From: Trochalopteron elliotii
Lineage: Eukaryota > Chordata > Aves > Passeriformes > Leiothrichidae
Direction of reading: 5' to 3'
NCBI GenBank assembly: GCA_024734555.1
Contig: JANPWX010000449.1
Location: forward strand, 4,385,432-4,449,431
Length of the DNA stretch: 64,000 nucleotides
Positions 39,352 through 51,357 of the stretch are shown here, piece by piece. How positions within the stretch are numbered: the first letter of the stretch is position 1; every line of letters starts with the position of its first letter. A program made the position numbers and the translations under genes. The notes below the pieces were generated by a model that made no database searches, was not told where the DNA came from, and saw nothing but the letters and a program-made list of their open reading frames with translations.

Positions 39352-39460
39352 GAAGAAGAAGAAGCAGAAGCAGAAGAAGAAGAAGAAGAGGAGGAGGATT
39401 AAGAGGAAGAAGGAGGAGGATGAGGAGGAGAAGGAGAAGGAGAAGAAGGAGGAGGAGGAG
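39352..39460. repeat. Polypurine GAA/GGA-rich simple repeat
   Basis: About 109 bases of mixed GAA, GAG and GGA units on the plus strand with only five pyrimidines (two C near the start, TT near 39399 and one T at 39421). All plus-strand G/A tracts of this length can form triplex DNA (H-DNA) when mirror-symmetric. The in-frame GAT TAA shows that it is not a coding acidic tract. Confidence 0.95.
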
Positions 39461-42400
39461 TGGAACTTAATTGGCAATCAGAGTACCCTCCTTCTCCAGC
39501 CTCCCACATACATCCTTAAGTAGTTTACCGAGTGGAGTTATAAGAATCAGTTTTATTAATTTATGTTAAATATAAAATATTTTTAATTTTTCTCTCTTTT
39601 AGGAGTAGATCACCTCCAAAATATTCGCTGTTCCAAACCTTACAAATTCTGAAAATATCTTTCTATCTAATAAAGACTATGCAACATCAAATGTGGAAAA
39701 TCAGAGCTTTACTGATCACTCCTCTATTTTTTTTTTGAGAAGAATAAAAGTTCCATGTTCATTTATGCATGTACATGTCTTCCTCTTGAAGAACAAGGCA
39801 CACTAAAATTCAGCACTATGATGCTTCTTGTGTTCTAATTAAATGTCCTTAAATACCATGGGTGATGGGGAACAGAGTGGTTTCAAAAGATACTCAGAGG
39901 TGCCATGGAAGTCTGTGGGTAATACTGGGAGGAAATTCAGATCTGCCCACATTATATTTTAGTTGAAAGATGATAATTTATGACCATTTCTACTTCTCTG
40001 CTCATCCAGTGTGCTCTTCCATTAAGAAGCTAAAAACAAAGAGTAAAATCTAAGGCAACCCTGCTGCCTAATCTGTCAACCATACTTCAGTTACTGGCCA
40101 TGAATGTCAACAGTTAAAAAAAGCCTGATCCAGGAGCAATTAGCCATAAATCCCATTACCCTGAACAGAAATCTGACATAGGGAGATGAAAAAAAAAAAA
40201 AAAAAATCTAGCCGCTGACTTTATTACTACCCAGGCAAGAAAGCTGGGTATTTCCAGTATTTCCAGTAATAAAGAACATACGATAATTTGTGGTACATAC
40301 AATAATTTTAAATACAGTTATGTGTGAAAAGACTATGCTTATATTTTGTATGAGAAAAAGAATGAAGAAACAAAGATAAACTGTGAGACCCAAACAAGGG
40401 AATGAAGGAAGTTTTAGGTGTAAGCAATATGAAAATTCAGGTTTTATATTAATTCTGAGAAAATAAACTATACATCAGTAAAGAAAGGGGCAGTTGTTCA
40501 GGGACGTAGTTTTTGTCAGTATAAAATCCACAAATCTGACCCTATAAGCAATTATCAAAGGTAGCAAATTCAAAGCTGCAAGATACAGAAACATTTTTTC
40601 TTTCCAACCCCAAAATTTATTGAAGTAAGTCCCTGCAACCTGCTTCATCTGTGGGCAAATGTTACTTTTTTTAAAAGGAACAACTTGAGACAGAAAAAAG
40701 GGATTTATAAACCATGTAATGTATGGGTAATATCCTACAGAAATAACCAAAGCACCAAATATGTTTTCTTTATATCATGTGGTGTGTTTTTATTTACAAA
40801 TCCTTTTTGTTCAGTGTAATTACAATAGGTTCTCTTGTACCACTGGTTCATGGGCATTCAATCAGCTGCACTGTTATTCTGTCCATATGCTTTGAGCTTA
40901 GTCTTTTTCAATCTTGCAACCTGTTGAAAACATATTTAAGATCTATAGTTTATTGTCTCTGAGGAAGATTACCAGTACTCATCTGAAACCATCTCTGAAA
41001 ACATTATGAAGTGCTGCTTTTCTTGATATTGTGGGACATATCTGTAGGTGTCAATCTGGCCCTGCCTGCTGTTGACAAACCAGATACCACATACACCTTG
41101 TCACCATGCCAGTATTTGCCACAAACAAACTGAAGCTCATCCTTTGGCTCTTACAGATTGTAGTGTGAAGTGCGGAGCAGAGGTAATAGTGGAAGGCATT
41201 CTACAAAGTGTTAAGGTCATGGAGTCTGGATAAATATTATCTCAGGGCCAGTGGAATTTCATTTAATGTTTTTATCATCTCTTTCATTTCTTTTGGGATT
41301 TCAGATGTTCATACACATATAAATCATGAAATGTCAACTGAAAATGAAACATTCTTACAGGTTACAGACACAGAAATACATGACAAACTGGAAATATAAG
41401 CAAGCATTAAAGGGTGTAAAATACCAGGTTTTATTAATTTATTTAAAGCATCATACTTGATGTTACAGCTCTGCTGATACAGAGAGATATCTTGATCAAC
41501 TTTCCCCTCCTTTTTTCTCCCCTGGAGAACAACATTTTTTAACAGAAGGTCAGGAAGGGAAATGCAACCTTTAGCTTCCATCTGGTTTTCAATAAAGTGG
41601 AAATGGCATCTGCCCTAAATATGGAGTATGCTCCAAAAGATATTCTTAACAAATTAAAGGGATGACTCCAACTTCTTTTTGCTTTAAGAGAGGGATCCGG
41701 TGATTAAAAGAAATGTTGCAGGCTGAAGCTGGGAGAGAGAAATAGAAACTCAGAAACAAATGACAGTATAAGCATGTATTTGAAGTTGTGTTTTGGTCAC
41801 TGAGCTTTGATGCAAGAGCTTTTTCTTGCACTTTACCCTACATTCTTCATCACAGAAAAGTCTGGAACAAATTGGACCTCTTAAGAATGTGGTTGTCATC
41901 GTTGGACACATTCCCTCTCCCCACTAATCCATTTCCAACCCAGGCAGTCATCTTTTACTGCTTGATCCATGAGAGGAAAAAGCTGAAAGAGAGAGTTACA
42001 GACAGCTACACACAACTGATGCCAGTCAGTAGCGACTTCATTTCCCCCAGAGATCTCTTGTCTTTATTTTGTAGGCTGTTATGCATTAACTGGCACATGC
42101 TAGCCAGATCTCACCTCCACCAGGCCTGGAATTAGCACCTCCCTGTTGAAAATTCCTCCTTTCTGCTGTGGTGGCTTCTCTTACAGCAAATTCCTTCTGT
42201 GGCCTTAACACTGTTTAAGATGGGCAATGGTGCTCTTTGCAACAACTCCAGCCATGAGAAGCAGCTAAGGTGATTCCAGGACATGGTGGCTTTATCATTG
42301 GCCCTCAAATACACTGACAGGCTATCATATAATGTCATGAAATGAAGGGATATTTATGTGGAATAAAAGCTAGCCCAATAAAAAATGCAGTGGATAAATC

Positions 42401-43623
42401 AGAGCACTATAACAACATGCTAGTTCCAAGGATGCAAGTTACAATGACACACTGAGATCAATAGCAAAAAAAAGAATAAAGTAACAGTTATAATTCCTTT
42501 AAAATTTAGTAGTGAACCCTTTGCAATATTACCTCTCCTGCAATAATAAAAATGTTTTTAAATGAAAGAGAAACAACAGTTGTTTTTTCTCAGCCAGGTA
42601 AAGGAAATATTTTTAAAAAAACAGAAAAATGTTCAGCTGAGAAGAAAGTTCATGACCGTTTAACTTCATTTGCCCCTCCAGGATTGTTGATTTGGAGTCC
42701 ATTGAGAGTCAAAAGGAGCTTGTCCAGGCAATTGTATTTTCATTCTGCCATTGCCTCTTTCCCACCATTCTAAAAAAGTCCTACTCAAGGATAGAAAATG
42801 TTTCAGCCTTGGCCCTCAGCCAAAATAAAATCCTTCTTCTTTCCAGGAAAAATAAAAACCCTAAGCAACAACCTGAAGATTTTCATTTTCACCTCCCTTC
42901 TACAAGAAAAATTTCTACAAGCATAATGCCGTTAAGGGCAGAAGCTGTTCTAGCAGCTTGTCAGGATTTTCTAGGATGAGGCAGGGAGAGTCTGCGCATC
43001 CGATGGGAACTGTGATAAATATATATGAGACTGAAGGAAGAGTAGAAGGGGGTAAGAGGGCAAATCTCTTCCAGAGCACAAGACATTGAATTTTCAGCTT
43101 CTGTTGTACCTTTCAACTGGCACTGTGACAGAGGCAATCCCTCCTTTCCTGGCTGATTGAAGCTTGTTTTCTACTCCTTAGTCTAGTTTATTCAGATTTT
43201 TCCATCATATATATCCAACTGTTCACAGCAGAGGTAGAGGGGAATCTTTATCATAATTCATGGAGGATGGACTCCAGAGCTTCCTTTTCTGGATTGTCTC
43301 TCCTTTCCAGTCTCTCTAAATCTATCCTCTTGGCAACCACAGAAGCTCTTCTCTCCCCTACATCACATGTCTTGCATACACATAATCCATAACCCAGGAA
43401 CTTTGATAGTCTTTACTTTCTCTGAAATGAGACAGCTCTTCAATTTCCCCCATCTGACCACAGAGACTCAGAGCAGACACCTGCCAGGTACACTGGTGCT
43501 GGGGTCTGAAACATTCTTGCTTTCTGTGTGAAGGAAGTCTTCTGTCCTACCCTAAATAAATCTCCTAAGGCAGAACTTAATGTTGTGGATACGCATAGTG
43601 TATCTCCCATGTGTGTGTCCCCT
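39461..43623. other. AT-rich non-coding DNA
   Basis: Includes a run of about 18 A at 40189-40206. A 115-codon plus-strand frame (41788-42135) has no recognisable domain, and a 95-codon frame (42692-42979) overlaps another frame and is A-rich. No repeat could be named. Confidence 0.5.
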
Positions 43624-43665
43624 GGAATCAATAAAAGGAATCAATAAAATTATGGAATCAATAAA
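43624..43665 (+). repeat. Three copies of GGAATCAATAAA
   Basis: The exact 12-mer occurs at 43624, 43637 and 43654. Each copy contains AATAAA, so this is a tight cluster of polyadenylation-type hexamers on the plus strand. No coding exon is recognised upstream, so it may be only a small tandem expansion. Confidence 0.85.
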
Positions 43666-45939
43666 GGGAAGATTGGAAGCAAATGACCAAATCTGCACAT
43701 TAGGTTTTAATAATCTTCAGATTTTATAGATTTTATTTAGTAGTTTTTTATTTATGGCTATAAAACTTGTTTCTGGAGGCTGGCAAAATAAAGTACTGTT
43801 CCACAGACTTCTCTGTCTCTTACATTAAGAAGACTGGAAACCAAACAAACTTCTGCTGTGACAGGGAGACACATTTCTCTCTCTTAACCACAACCTTCTC
43901 TCTAACTAGAGTCTCTCAAGCATAAGCAGATTGAGGAAAGATTACTGCTCCAGAGTCCAAAAGGGGAAAATATTTAAAGGTGAGGTTTTGCACACAATTT
44001 TACATATAACTTTATTTCTGCAGATCTTTATACCTACATTTCTGTTAAAATGTAGATAGCACTGCCCGTAATTTGGCATTTTATGCCAAAAACCTTCTGT
44101 TTTGCAACTACATCAAATTTCATTTTTACACAGAAGATCATGCTTTATTTGGAGAAAAATATTGAACTGGTAATAAGAAACTATTTACTTTATTTACAAA
44201 TCCAAAATCTATGTGATCTTTTCTCCCTTCTGACCGTATTTCAACTGGTAAGATGGAATAACAGCATACTCTTTGGAACCTTTCTTCACTCAAGTACATG
44301 TAATCATTACTGTCAGCCCATCAGGCTCCAGGTGAAAATAGATTCTATATAAACTCTTTTAAGTCACATTTGATTAGAGCCTTTTCTGTATGAGTTTGAC
44401 ATGTTTTATTATTTCTTATCATGGCTTCTGTGGCAGACTTCTCCAGAATAACTCCTGTACCATAACTGACAAACAAAATCTGACTTACATTGCAGAGAAT
44501 GCAATGCTGAAAGTCTCCAGCTGAATATGGTAAATTAAAAGTGTGTACTGTACAATTCTCTTATTTGAATAGAAGTTTTATTTTGAGCAACATCAACCAA
44601 AACCAGGAACCCTTACCAGGGAGGAGAGGATAGAAAGTAAACTCTATCCTGGGTGGAGGTGGGATAGAGAATCTATAGCAAGACAGAGGAATGTGATAAC
44701 AGAAAGGAACATAGCTGGTAATAAGTAAGGAGAAATGTATACAGATTTCACCAGCTTTAAAGTGCAGACTGTAATTAAATAAAAAAATATTTATAAAAAA
44801 TAAAAGCAGTTATAAAACCACGGCTGAAACTTGTAAATGTTTACTCAAGAATGTCAATAATTACAAAGATTATGAGACACAGCTGGAAGCTTTATGGGCC
44901 TTCTCTGTTGGGAATGGTTTTTGGAAAATTAATACCATGAAAGATTTCGCATATTTCAGTGGCTTTCCTGCCATCTTTCCCTCTCCTTCCAAAATACATA
45001 AACACAGAGAGGTAAAAGATCTCTTGTAATGCATAACTAAAACAGTCTTTTTGAGCAGCTAATTTCTTTATGACTTCTCTTCTACACTGTAAAATGACCA
45101 GAAAAAAACGTGTATTTTTATTTAATTTGTCTCCTTCAGTGGCCTGAATAATCTATCGATAGATAAGTCAAAAGCAGATTCTGCTGTCATGTGATCAAAC
45201 GTTACTTTTCTTCTCATTGCCACACAGGGAGTTGTTCATTGGAAATTTTAGAATTTTCTCCTGTTTCTGTTCATTTACCAAAATTTCAATAAAGTGCTAT
45301 TTTAAAGCTATAAAACAACTTGAGTTGATATGGGGAATAATACAAGGGAAATGAAGATTATGTGCTCTTCTCTGAGTCATATCAAGGAGTCCAGAGAAGA
45401 AGTTCAATGTCTAATTAGTCCAATAGATCCCACAAATTATGCACATTTCTTGCCCTTGGAACTGTTTCAAGTTCACCAGTTTCTACATAAGTGTAACAAA
45501 CAGGACTGCACCTCATTGCTCTGTACTGGAAAATGTCTGCACTTGATAGGCTCCTTCAAAAATTCAGCATTCACAACACCACCCTTGTAGAGCTTACACA
45601 AGGTCAACCACACCAAAGAGGAGTTCGGTAGTATCCTCCTTCTCTGGAAGGATTGAACATGCAGGCATGAATATATCCAGAAGATTTGAAAATAATAATT
45701 GCTAGGATGGACCAGCAGAGTTGTAAATGTGACTGGAAGCAGTGGTGGATGCTTATTACAGTTAAGAACTTTTGTCTTGAAAACTCACATTTCAGAAACC
45801 CCTTTGCAGAGAACTCATGTCTGAGACTGCACTAGGAAATGATGTGTCTCTTTCGGGATGCTGAAAAACTCACCACCAGCCAGAAAGTGATCAGTCTTTC
45901 ACCCACCAGGATCTGACTGATGAGCCTGGAAGAACAGCA
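43666..45939. other. AT-rich non-coding DNA
   Basis: No gene or repeat recognised; ORFs are below 90 codons. Confidence 0.5.
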
Positions 45940-46430
45940 ATGAGGCTTTATTTCAACTTGTCAATAAGCCACTCCACTAGTCATAAGCCAAACCTTTCTG
46001 AGACAATTTATGGGACTGGGGAACAAAAGGAACATTAGGTATGAAGAACAAACCAGGACACAGCGAGGGCCAACTGCTCCCTAAGAGACAGGGAATCAGG
46101 AGCCAAGCACAACAGGAGCCATGTCTGACAGAACTGGGGCTGGGGACTGGCAGCTGGAGACAGCCTGGAACCCAGATCATCAGCTAAGTCCATGAAGCCA
46201 AGCTGCAGTCACAATCAGGATCAGGCCTGGTGATTATAATTAGGATCAGACACAGCTCAGCAATAACCAGGCAAACAAACCCATGATGACAAGGCAAATT
46301 TGAGGTGAAGCTGGTAAGTCAATCTGTGGTTTAGGGTTGGGGTCTGCATCAGCAAGTGCATGGCCAGGAACAGACAACCTGAATTCATCTCAGGCAGGAG
46401 CCAAGGGCTAGAGTCAGCTTAAAATTAACG
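45940..46430. other. GC-richer block, possibly an unnamed repeat
   Basis: More GC-rich than its flanks and with repeated words such as CAATCAGGATCAG, TAGGATCAGACA and CAGGAGCCAAG at several places (46095, 46216, 46243, 46395). The style resembles degenerate amniote interspersed repeats, but I cannot assign a family. It directly precedes the LTR copy starting at 46640. Confidence 0.3.
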
Positions 46431-46639
46431 CATGTGGGAAGGAAGATCATCCACACTAAGGCTTCTCGCTTTCTTCACACAACAGTTTCACATCCAGACC
46501 ACCTGTTGCGCTTTCTGAAGCTGTACATGAGCTCAAGCAGCCAAAAGCTGTTGGAGAGGGTCAATGCACTCAGGGCTCTGAAGAAGAGACTGGTGGTCTC
46601 AGGAGGAGAAGCAACAAGTTCTGTGCACATATGAATATC

Positions 46640-47322
46640 TGTTGTGGGTGGACCCTGGCTGGACACCTCCCAGATGGGCAGAAGAAGGAAAAATATTACA
46701 AAAGGCTCCTTGCTTGAGGCAGAAATGTGGAAGGATCACTCACCAGTTACCCTCAGACAATCTCAGATTGGGGAAATGAGTTTAATTTATTGCCAATCAT
46801 ATCAGAGTAGGATAATGAGAAATAAAAATTAGTCATAAAAAACCCTTTCCTCCATCCCTCTTTTCTTCTGAGGTTCAGTTTCACTCACAAATTCTCTACC
46901 TTCTCCCCTCAGCTGTGCAGGGGGATGAGGAACAGGGGTTGCAGTCAGTTTATGACGTGTTGTCTCTGCCACTCCTTCCTCTTCAACAGGAGGACTCCTC
47001 GCACTCTTCCCCTGCTCCAGCATGGAGTCTCTCCCATGACAGACAGACCTCCATAAACTTCCTCCAACATGGGTCCTTCCCATGAGATACAGTTCTCTGT
47101 GAACTGGTCCAGGATGAATAACTTCCAGGGGTGCAGTCCTTCAGGAACAGGCTGTTCCAGCATTGTCCCACCCAGGATCGCAAGACTTGCCAGCAAACCT
47201 GCTTCTGCTCTGTCCATGGGTCCACCAGTCCTTCAGGAACCTGTTCAAGTCCTGGCTTCCCACAGAGCCACAGCCTCATTCAGGTCTGACCTGCTCTGAC
47301 ATGGGGTCATCCACAGACTAGT
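46640..47322 (-). mobile_element. ERVL-like avian LTR, truncated copy
   Basis: Same family as the element at 19442. On the plus strand it begins TGTTGTGGGTGGACCCTGGC and shares the GATCACTCACCAGTTAC, TTTATTGCCAATC, GTAGGATAATGAGAAATAAA and CCTGCTCCAGCATGG blocks in order. The minus-strand AATAAA is at 46786-46791. The array of units of about 45 bases is present from about 47006. The sequence loses similarity after the TGCTCTGACATGGGGTCATCCAC block near 47322, so about 40% of the full element is missing at that side. Minus-strand frames of 90-98 codons inside it parallel those in the other copy and are not evidence of a gene. Confidence 0.8.
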
Positions 47323-48039
47323 GACAGCCAACCTTGTAAATTATGGCTTCTCTGGTTATTTCACAACATACCTATGCCAATGGTAAATTGATAAGGTGAT
47401 AGTAATCCCTACACCTAAGAACTTTGTCCACTCTGAACATTTCTTCACTGTAACACAAGTGAGGGTAGTACACAATTCCAATGCTGCAAAACATATTCAG
47501 ATGGGTATGTCTAAGCTAGTACAGCAATTTGTAACATGATTATAAAAAAAATGTTTGCACAGAAGTATATAGCCACATAAGTCAAGTTTTCAATTTTACG
47601 GTTCTATGCAATTATTTCCAGTAAACACACTTCCAGGCAGGAGTTAGAGATATTTTAGAGATATGGCTCTTTGTTTCTGTGTTAGATCAAGTTAAATTTT
47701 TATTCACTAGAGCTACAAATCAGTTTTGTTTAAACTTTCATAGCAGTACACACATTATACCAGCTGTCATATATTTTAGACTTTGGATCTGTAGCCCTTA
47801 ACAAAACGATTAGCCTTGTTGTCTGATATTTTTGTGATGGGGGTAGCAACGGGAAAGTTGGATAATGATAACAAAACTAAAAGCAAAAAAACCATGTCAA
47901 AAACAATGGGAGAACATAAACACTTTTCTATAATTTTGTTCTCATTTCAATGTTATGGAGACTTTCTCAAAACCAGAGAAGTGTGAAAAATGGCTCAAGT
48001 TGTGAGAGGAAATAATTTTTAGACACTCTACAAGTGCTG
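47323..48039. other. AT-rich non-coding DNA
   Basis: Nothing recognised between the truncated LTR and the next CR1. Confidence 0.5.
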
Positions 48040-48089
48040 GTAATGAAATGCTGCTTATAAAATTGCAAGATTCCTGCAATCAGTCATCA

Positions 48090-49120
48090 AAGTCTTCAAA
48101 AGAAATGGAACACCATAGAGTAAGGGGGAAAAATCAGGTATGGAGTGGAGCTGCCAAGAGTAGGAAGGAGAATGTGCTCTTCAATCTTCAACAAACCATG
48201 AAGGCTTGCTGGATATTTAAAGTTGGGGGCAGCCTTAGCTGCAGTGACCACAAGATTGTGAAGTTCAATATATGCGAGGAGGAATCATGGCAGCAAGTAA
48301 GATACAATCACAGGCTTCAGGAAAACTGGCTTTAGCCTCTTCCAGGATCTTCTTGGAAGAATCCCATGGGGACAAATTCTGCAGGGTAGAGGAATCAGAG
48401 AGCTGGTTGACATTCAAGAATCACTTTATCCAATATCAAAAAGAAATCTCTTGAGCAAGAAATAAGCAAACAGGGCAAGAAACCCACGTGGATGAACTAA
48501 GAACTCTTGTCATTACTCAAGAATAAGCAGGAAATAGACAGGAGATGGAAGCTGGGTCAGGTCACTTGAAATGAATATGGAGAGAGTAAGTGGAAATGAG
48601 ATGAGGAAGGCCAAGGTCTACCTGTGATTAAATGGCCAAGGATGTTTTGGTCAAGGATGTCAAGGACAAGAAGAAGGGCATTTTCAAATACATCAACAGC
48701 AAAAGGAAAACAAATGGCAATGTGGGCCCATTACTACATGAAGGGGGATCCTGGTAACAGAGAACACAGAGAAGTCAAAATTACTGAATGTCTTCTTTCT
48801 GTTAGTCCACTGACAAGACCAGCCCTCAGAGATCTCTTACCCAGGAGCACAGGGTAAAGGAATGTTGGAAGGAAGACTTGCCCTTGAACAGTGAAAAACA
48901 GGATGAGGAGTCTGGAGCATGTCTCTTGTAAGTACTGGCTGAGGGAGCTGGGCCAGTTCAATCTCGAGAAGACTGAGGGACCTCATCAGTGTATACAAGT
49001 ATCCAAAAGGAGGGTGCCAAGAGGAAAAAGCCAGGCTCTGCTTGATGGTGTCAAGCAATAGGACAAGATGAAATGGGCAAAACTGATGCACAGGAAGATC
49101 CACCTGAATATGAGATATCA
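48090..49120 (+). mobile_element. CR1 LINE with large internal deletion
   Basis: The first part (about 48090-48840) matches the CR1 ORF2 linker between endonuclease and reverse transcriptase: a GGGGGCAGCCTTAGCTGCAG block, a GATGTCAAGGACAAGAAGAA block and CATCAACAGCAAAAGGAAAA. From about 48900 the text jumps to the ORF2 end region: CTGAGGGAGCTGGGCC, a GTGTATACAAGTATC block, AAGAGGAAAAAGCCAGGCTC and a GGAAGATCCACCTGAATATG block. Nearly all of the reverse transcriptase (FADD palm included) is missing between them. It also stops short of the usual ATTCTATGAT tail. No intact frame remains. Confidence 0.85.
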
Positions 49121-50745
49121 CCCTCCAAGAAATAGTGTCTCATCCACAAAACTTCAGAGAGAAAATGCTGACTGGTGAACTTCTGCACTTAAGCTCTATT
49201 GCCAGTCTTTTATTCCTGTCTTCTCAACTCTGTCAATTGACCTATTTAGAGATGCTGTATAGGGTTAGATAAACTCCTTTCTTCTTTACTAAAGAGGGCA
49301 CCTAGGGCAACTAGTTTAGCTGTCTACTCCACTGCCAATCAAAGGGCTAGACTGTTTGCAACAAAGTTTCAGTATCCATATATTTTCTAAATATTTACTG
49401 TACATTTTTATCCATTTTGTCCAAATACCATGCACAGCCAGCTTCACAGAAGGAGGTATATAATATTTCTCTACCCTGAACTGACTTTCTAGGTTGTTCA
49501 CCTAAGTAATGTAAGTACTAAGTAATGAAATACTAAATCCCAGGTACATAATATATGTATCCTTGAATTATTTGCACTGCATTATTTTTTCCCTTTGGAA
49601 TTGTTATTTTTTGCATAATTAAAGAAATTAATCGTCATGACACAAAAAACTTGAAAATATTTGTATACCTTCTGTCATACAGTGATGCAGATGGTGTGAA
49701 CTGGAATAATTAGCCCAAGAATACTTGACAGAATAAGTCTGTACAGTCATCTCTTGTGACGTCACTGGCCAGAGGTGAAGAAGCGACAGAGTACTATATT
49801 CAAACCAACTGACTAGAGATTGTTTAGTGTCTGATCATTATTCTAAACAAGACATATGATGCATACAGAACACTGTAAAGGCACAGCAGGAACAAAATGC
49901 ATTCAGATATTACCAGCCTCGAAAGGCATGGACTATGACTTTCAATGCACAGGGAAGGGGAGTGAGGGATTGAAGCAATAACCTCTGTACAATGAGTACT
50001 GTGTTTTTACATCATTAGCAAAAGCAAAATGAATTTTCTATTTGTAAAAGCATACAAAACAAATGTTCCATTTGAATAAGCCTACAAATATTGAAAGAAA
50101 TGGTGATGATATCATATCTGTTGGACTTGAACTTAGTTGAATCATTCTATCTGATTTGAGCCCTGTCTATACTGGATTTCCTGTTGCCAAAGCAACAGCT
50201 AAGCTATCTGTGCAATGAATGGACAAAATAATCTACAGGCACTTCAAAACATTATGTGCGTGCTGATTCTTACTGTGTGCCATATATACAAACATATATT
50301 TGAGTGAGCATGCAAAAGTATATAAGTGTATATGTATGTTGAGTATGCTTTGCCAAACCACCAGCATATGCTTATGCTGTGAATGTATATGTACGGTAAT
50401 CATGACCCTGAAACAGCTTTTTGCAAAATATTTATTAAATAGTTCAATTTCTAGAATTAGAAACTACTTTGAAACAATTGTGCTGACTGAATATAATTGC
50501 TATAGATGTGATCTTGAGGAGTAACCAGGGATTGAATAATCCTATATTGTATCTGTATAATCTTTTCCAATCCAGATAAAGAACAGATGTTTTATCCCTG
50601 CATAACAGTTCCATCTGAGATAACAGACAGGTTATGATAGATGTTGTACATCATGAGCAGGACTGTTCCTTCCCGAGGTCCATGCTGTCCATCTGGATAA
50701 AACAGGTGAGATTTGGGAGAAACGCTGGGAATGCCCGTCCAGTAG
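49121..50745. other. AT-rich non-coding DNA with a CRE-like site
   Basis: No gene or repeat recognised. The one notable motif is a perfect TGACGTCA at 49757. Confidence 0.5.
49757..49764. promoter_or_regulatory. Perfect CRE-type palindrome TGACGTCA
   Basis: TGACGTCA is the full binding site for CREB/ATF factors. It keeps its CpG in CpG-poor surroundings, and a second CpG lies about 20 bases on (AAGCGACAG). No promoter or exon is visible nearby, so its function is open. Confidence 0.3.
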
Positions 50746-50747
50746 AG

Positions 50748-50777
50748 TAACATATCAATGTTACTGTTGATATGTTA
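50748..50777. repeat. Perfect 11-bp inverted repeat beside the LTR
   Basis: TAACATATCAA (50748-50758) and TTGATATGTTA (50767-50777) are exact reverse complements around an 8-base loop. A third related copy, AGTAACATGTCAATG, starts at 50781 and matches 50746-50760 at 14 of 15 positions as a direct repeat. The cluster ends just before the LTR insertion point. Confidence 0.85.
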
Positions 50778-50801
50778 TCAAGTAACATGTCAATGAGTGA
50801 A

Positions 50802-51352
50802 TGTGATGGTTTGAAAACAAAACTAGTGAGAGGCTCCAAGTCAGAAATACAATTTAATAGGAAAAGAAAAAAAAGAAATAAAATAAATGCAATAATACAA
50901 AAGACCCCTGACAGAGTCAGAATACAACCTGAGCAAGATGATGGAAGCAGCAATCCCGTAGAAAGGTCTGGTAGCTCTGATCCTCTGTAGATCCAGTGGG
51001 TAAGGTACCCCGTATTGTCCCAGATCCCAGATTATATGCAGGTGAGAATGCTTGGCTCCTCCCCCTGGGTGGAGCATCTCACGATGGGATAATGAGTCAT
51101 ACAGGGGGGTCCTTGATGGCCCATTAACGGGAGATAACTCCTGCTGGGAGTTATCCGTAAGTCATCAGCAGGCCATTAACAGAAAACACGTTATCAAAAG
51201 ACCCATTAGCAGAGGACACCTTAACAAAAGATACCCTAACAGAAAGAGGGAGGGGAGAGTCTGGAAGAATGCTGCTTCAGCAATTGGTTTCAACAGTTCA
51301 TGAAGATGGTGGTAGAATACTCCGTGCACGTTCTACACCACAACCCAGGACA
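50802..51352 (-). mobile_element. Solo LTR of an ERVL-like avian family, copy 2
   Basis: Begins TGTGATGGTTTG and ends CAACCCAGGACA, imperfect inverted termini. It is flanked by a perfect 5-bp target duplication, gtgaa at 50797-50801 and 51353-51357, the size typical of ERVL-class integration. On the minus strand a TATA-like ATATAAT (plus-strand 51031-51038) precedes an ATTAAA (plus-strand 50853-50858) by about 180 bases, in the order expected of a promoter and polyadenylation signal, hence the strand call. No gag, pol or env lies beside it, so this is a solo LTR left by recombination. Frames of 70-100 codons inside it are not genes. Confidence 0.88.
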
Positions 51353-51357
51353 GTGAA

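Noticed and set aside
39352..39460. Acidic Glu-rich coding tract on the plus strand
   Set aside because: An in-frame TAA interrupts it, and the pattern is a plain purine simple repeat.
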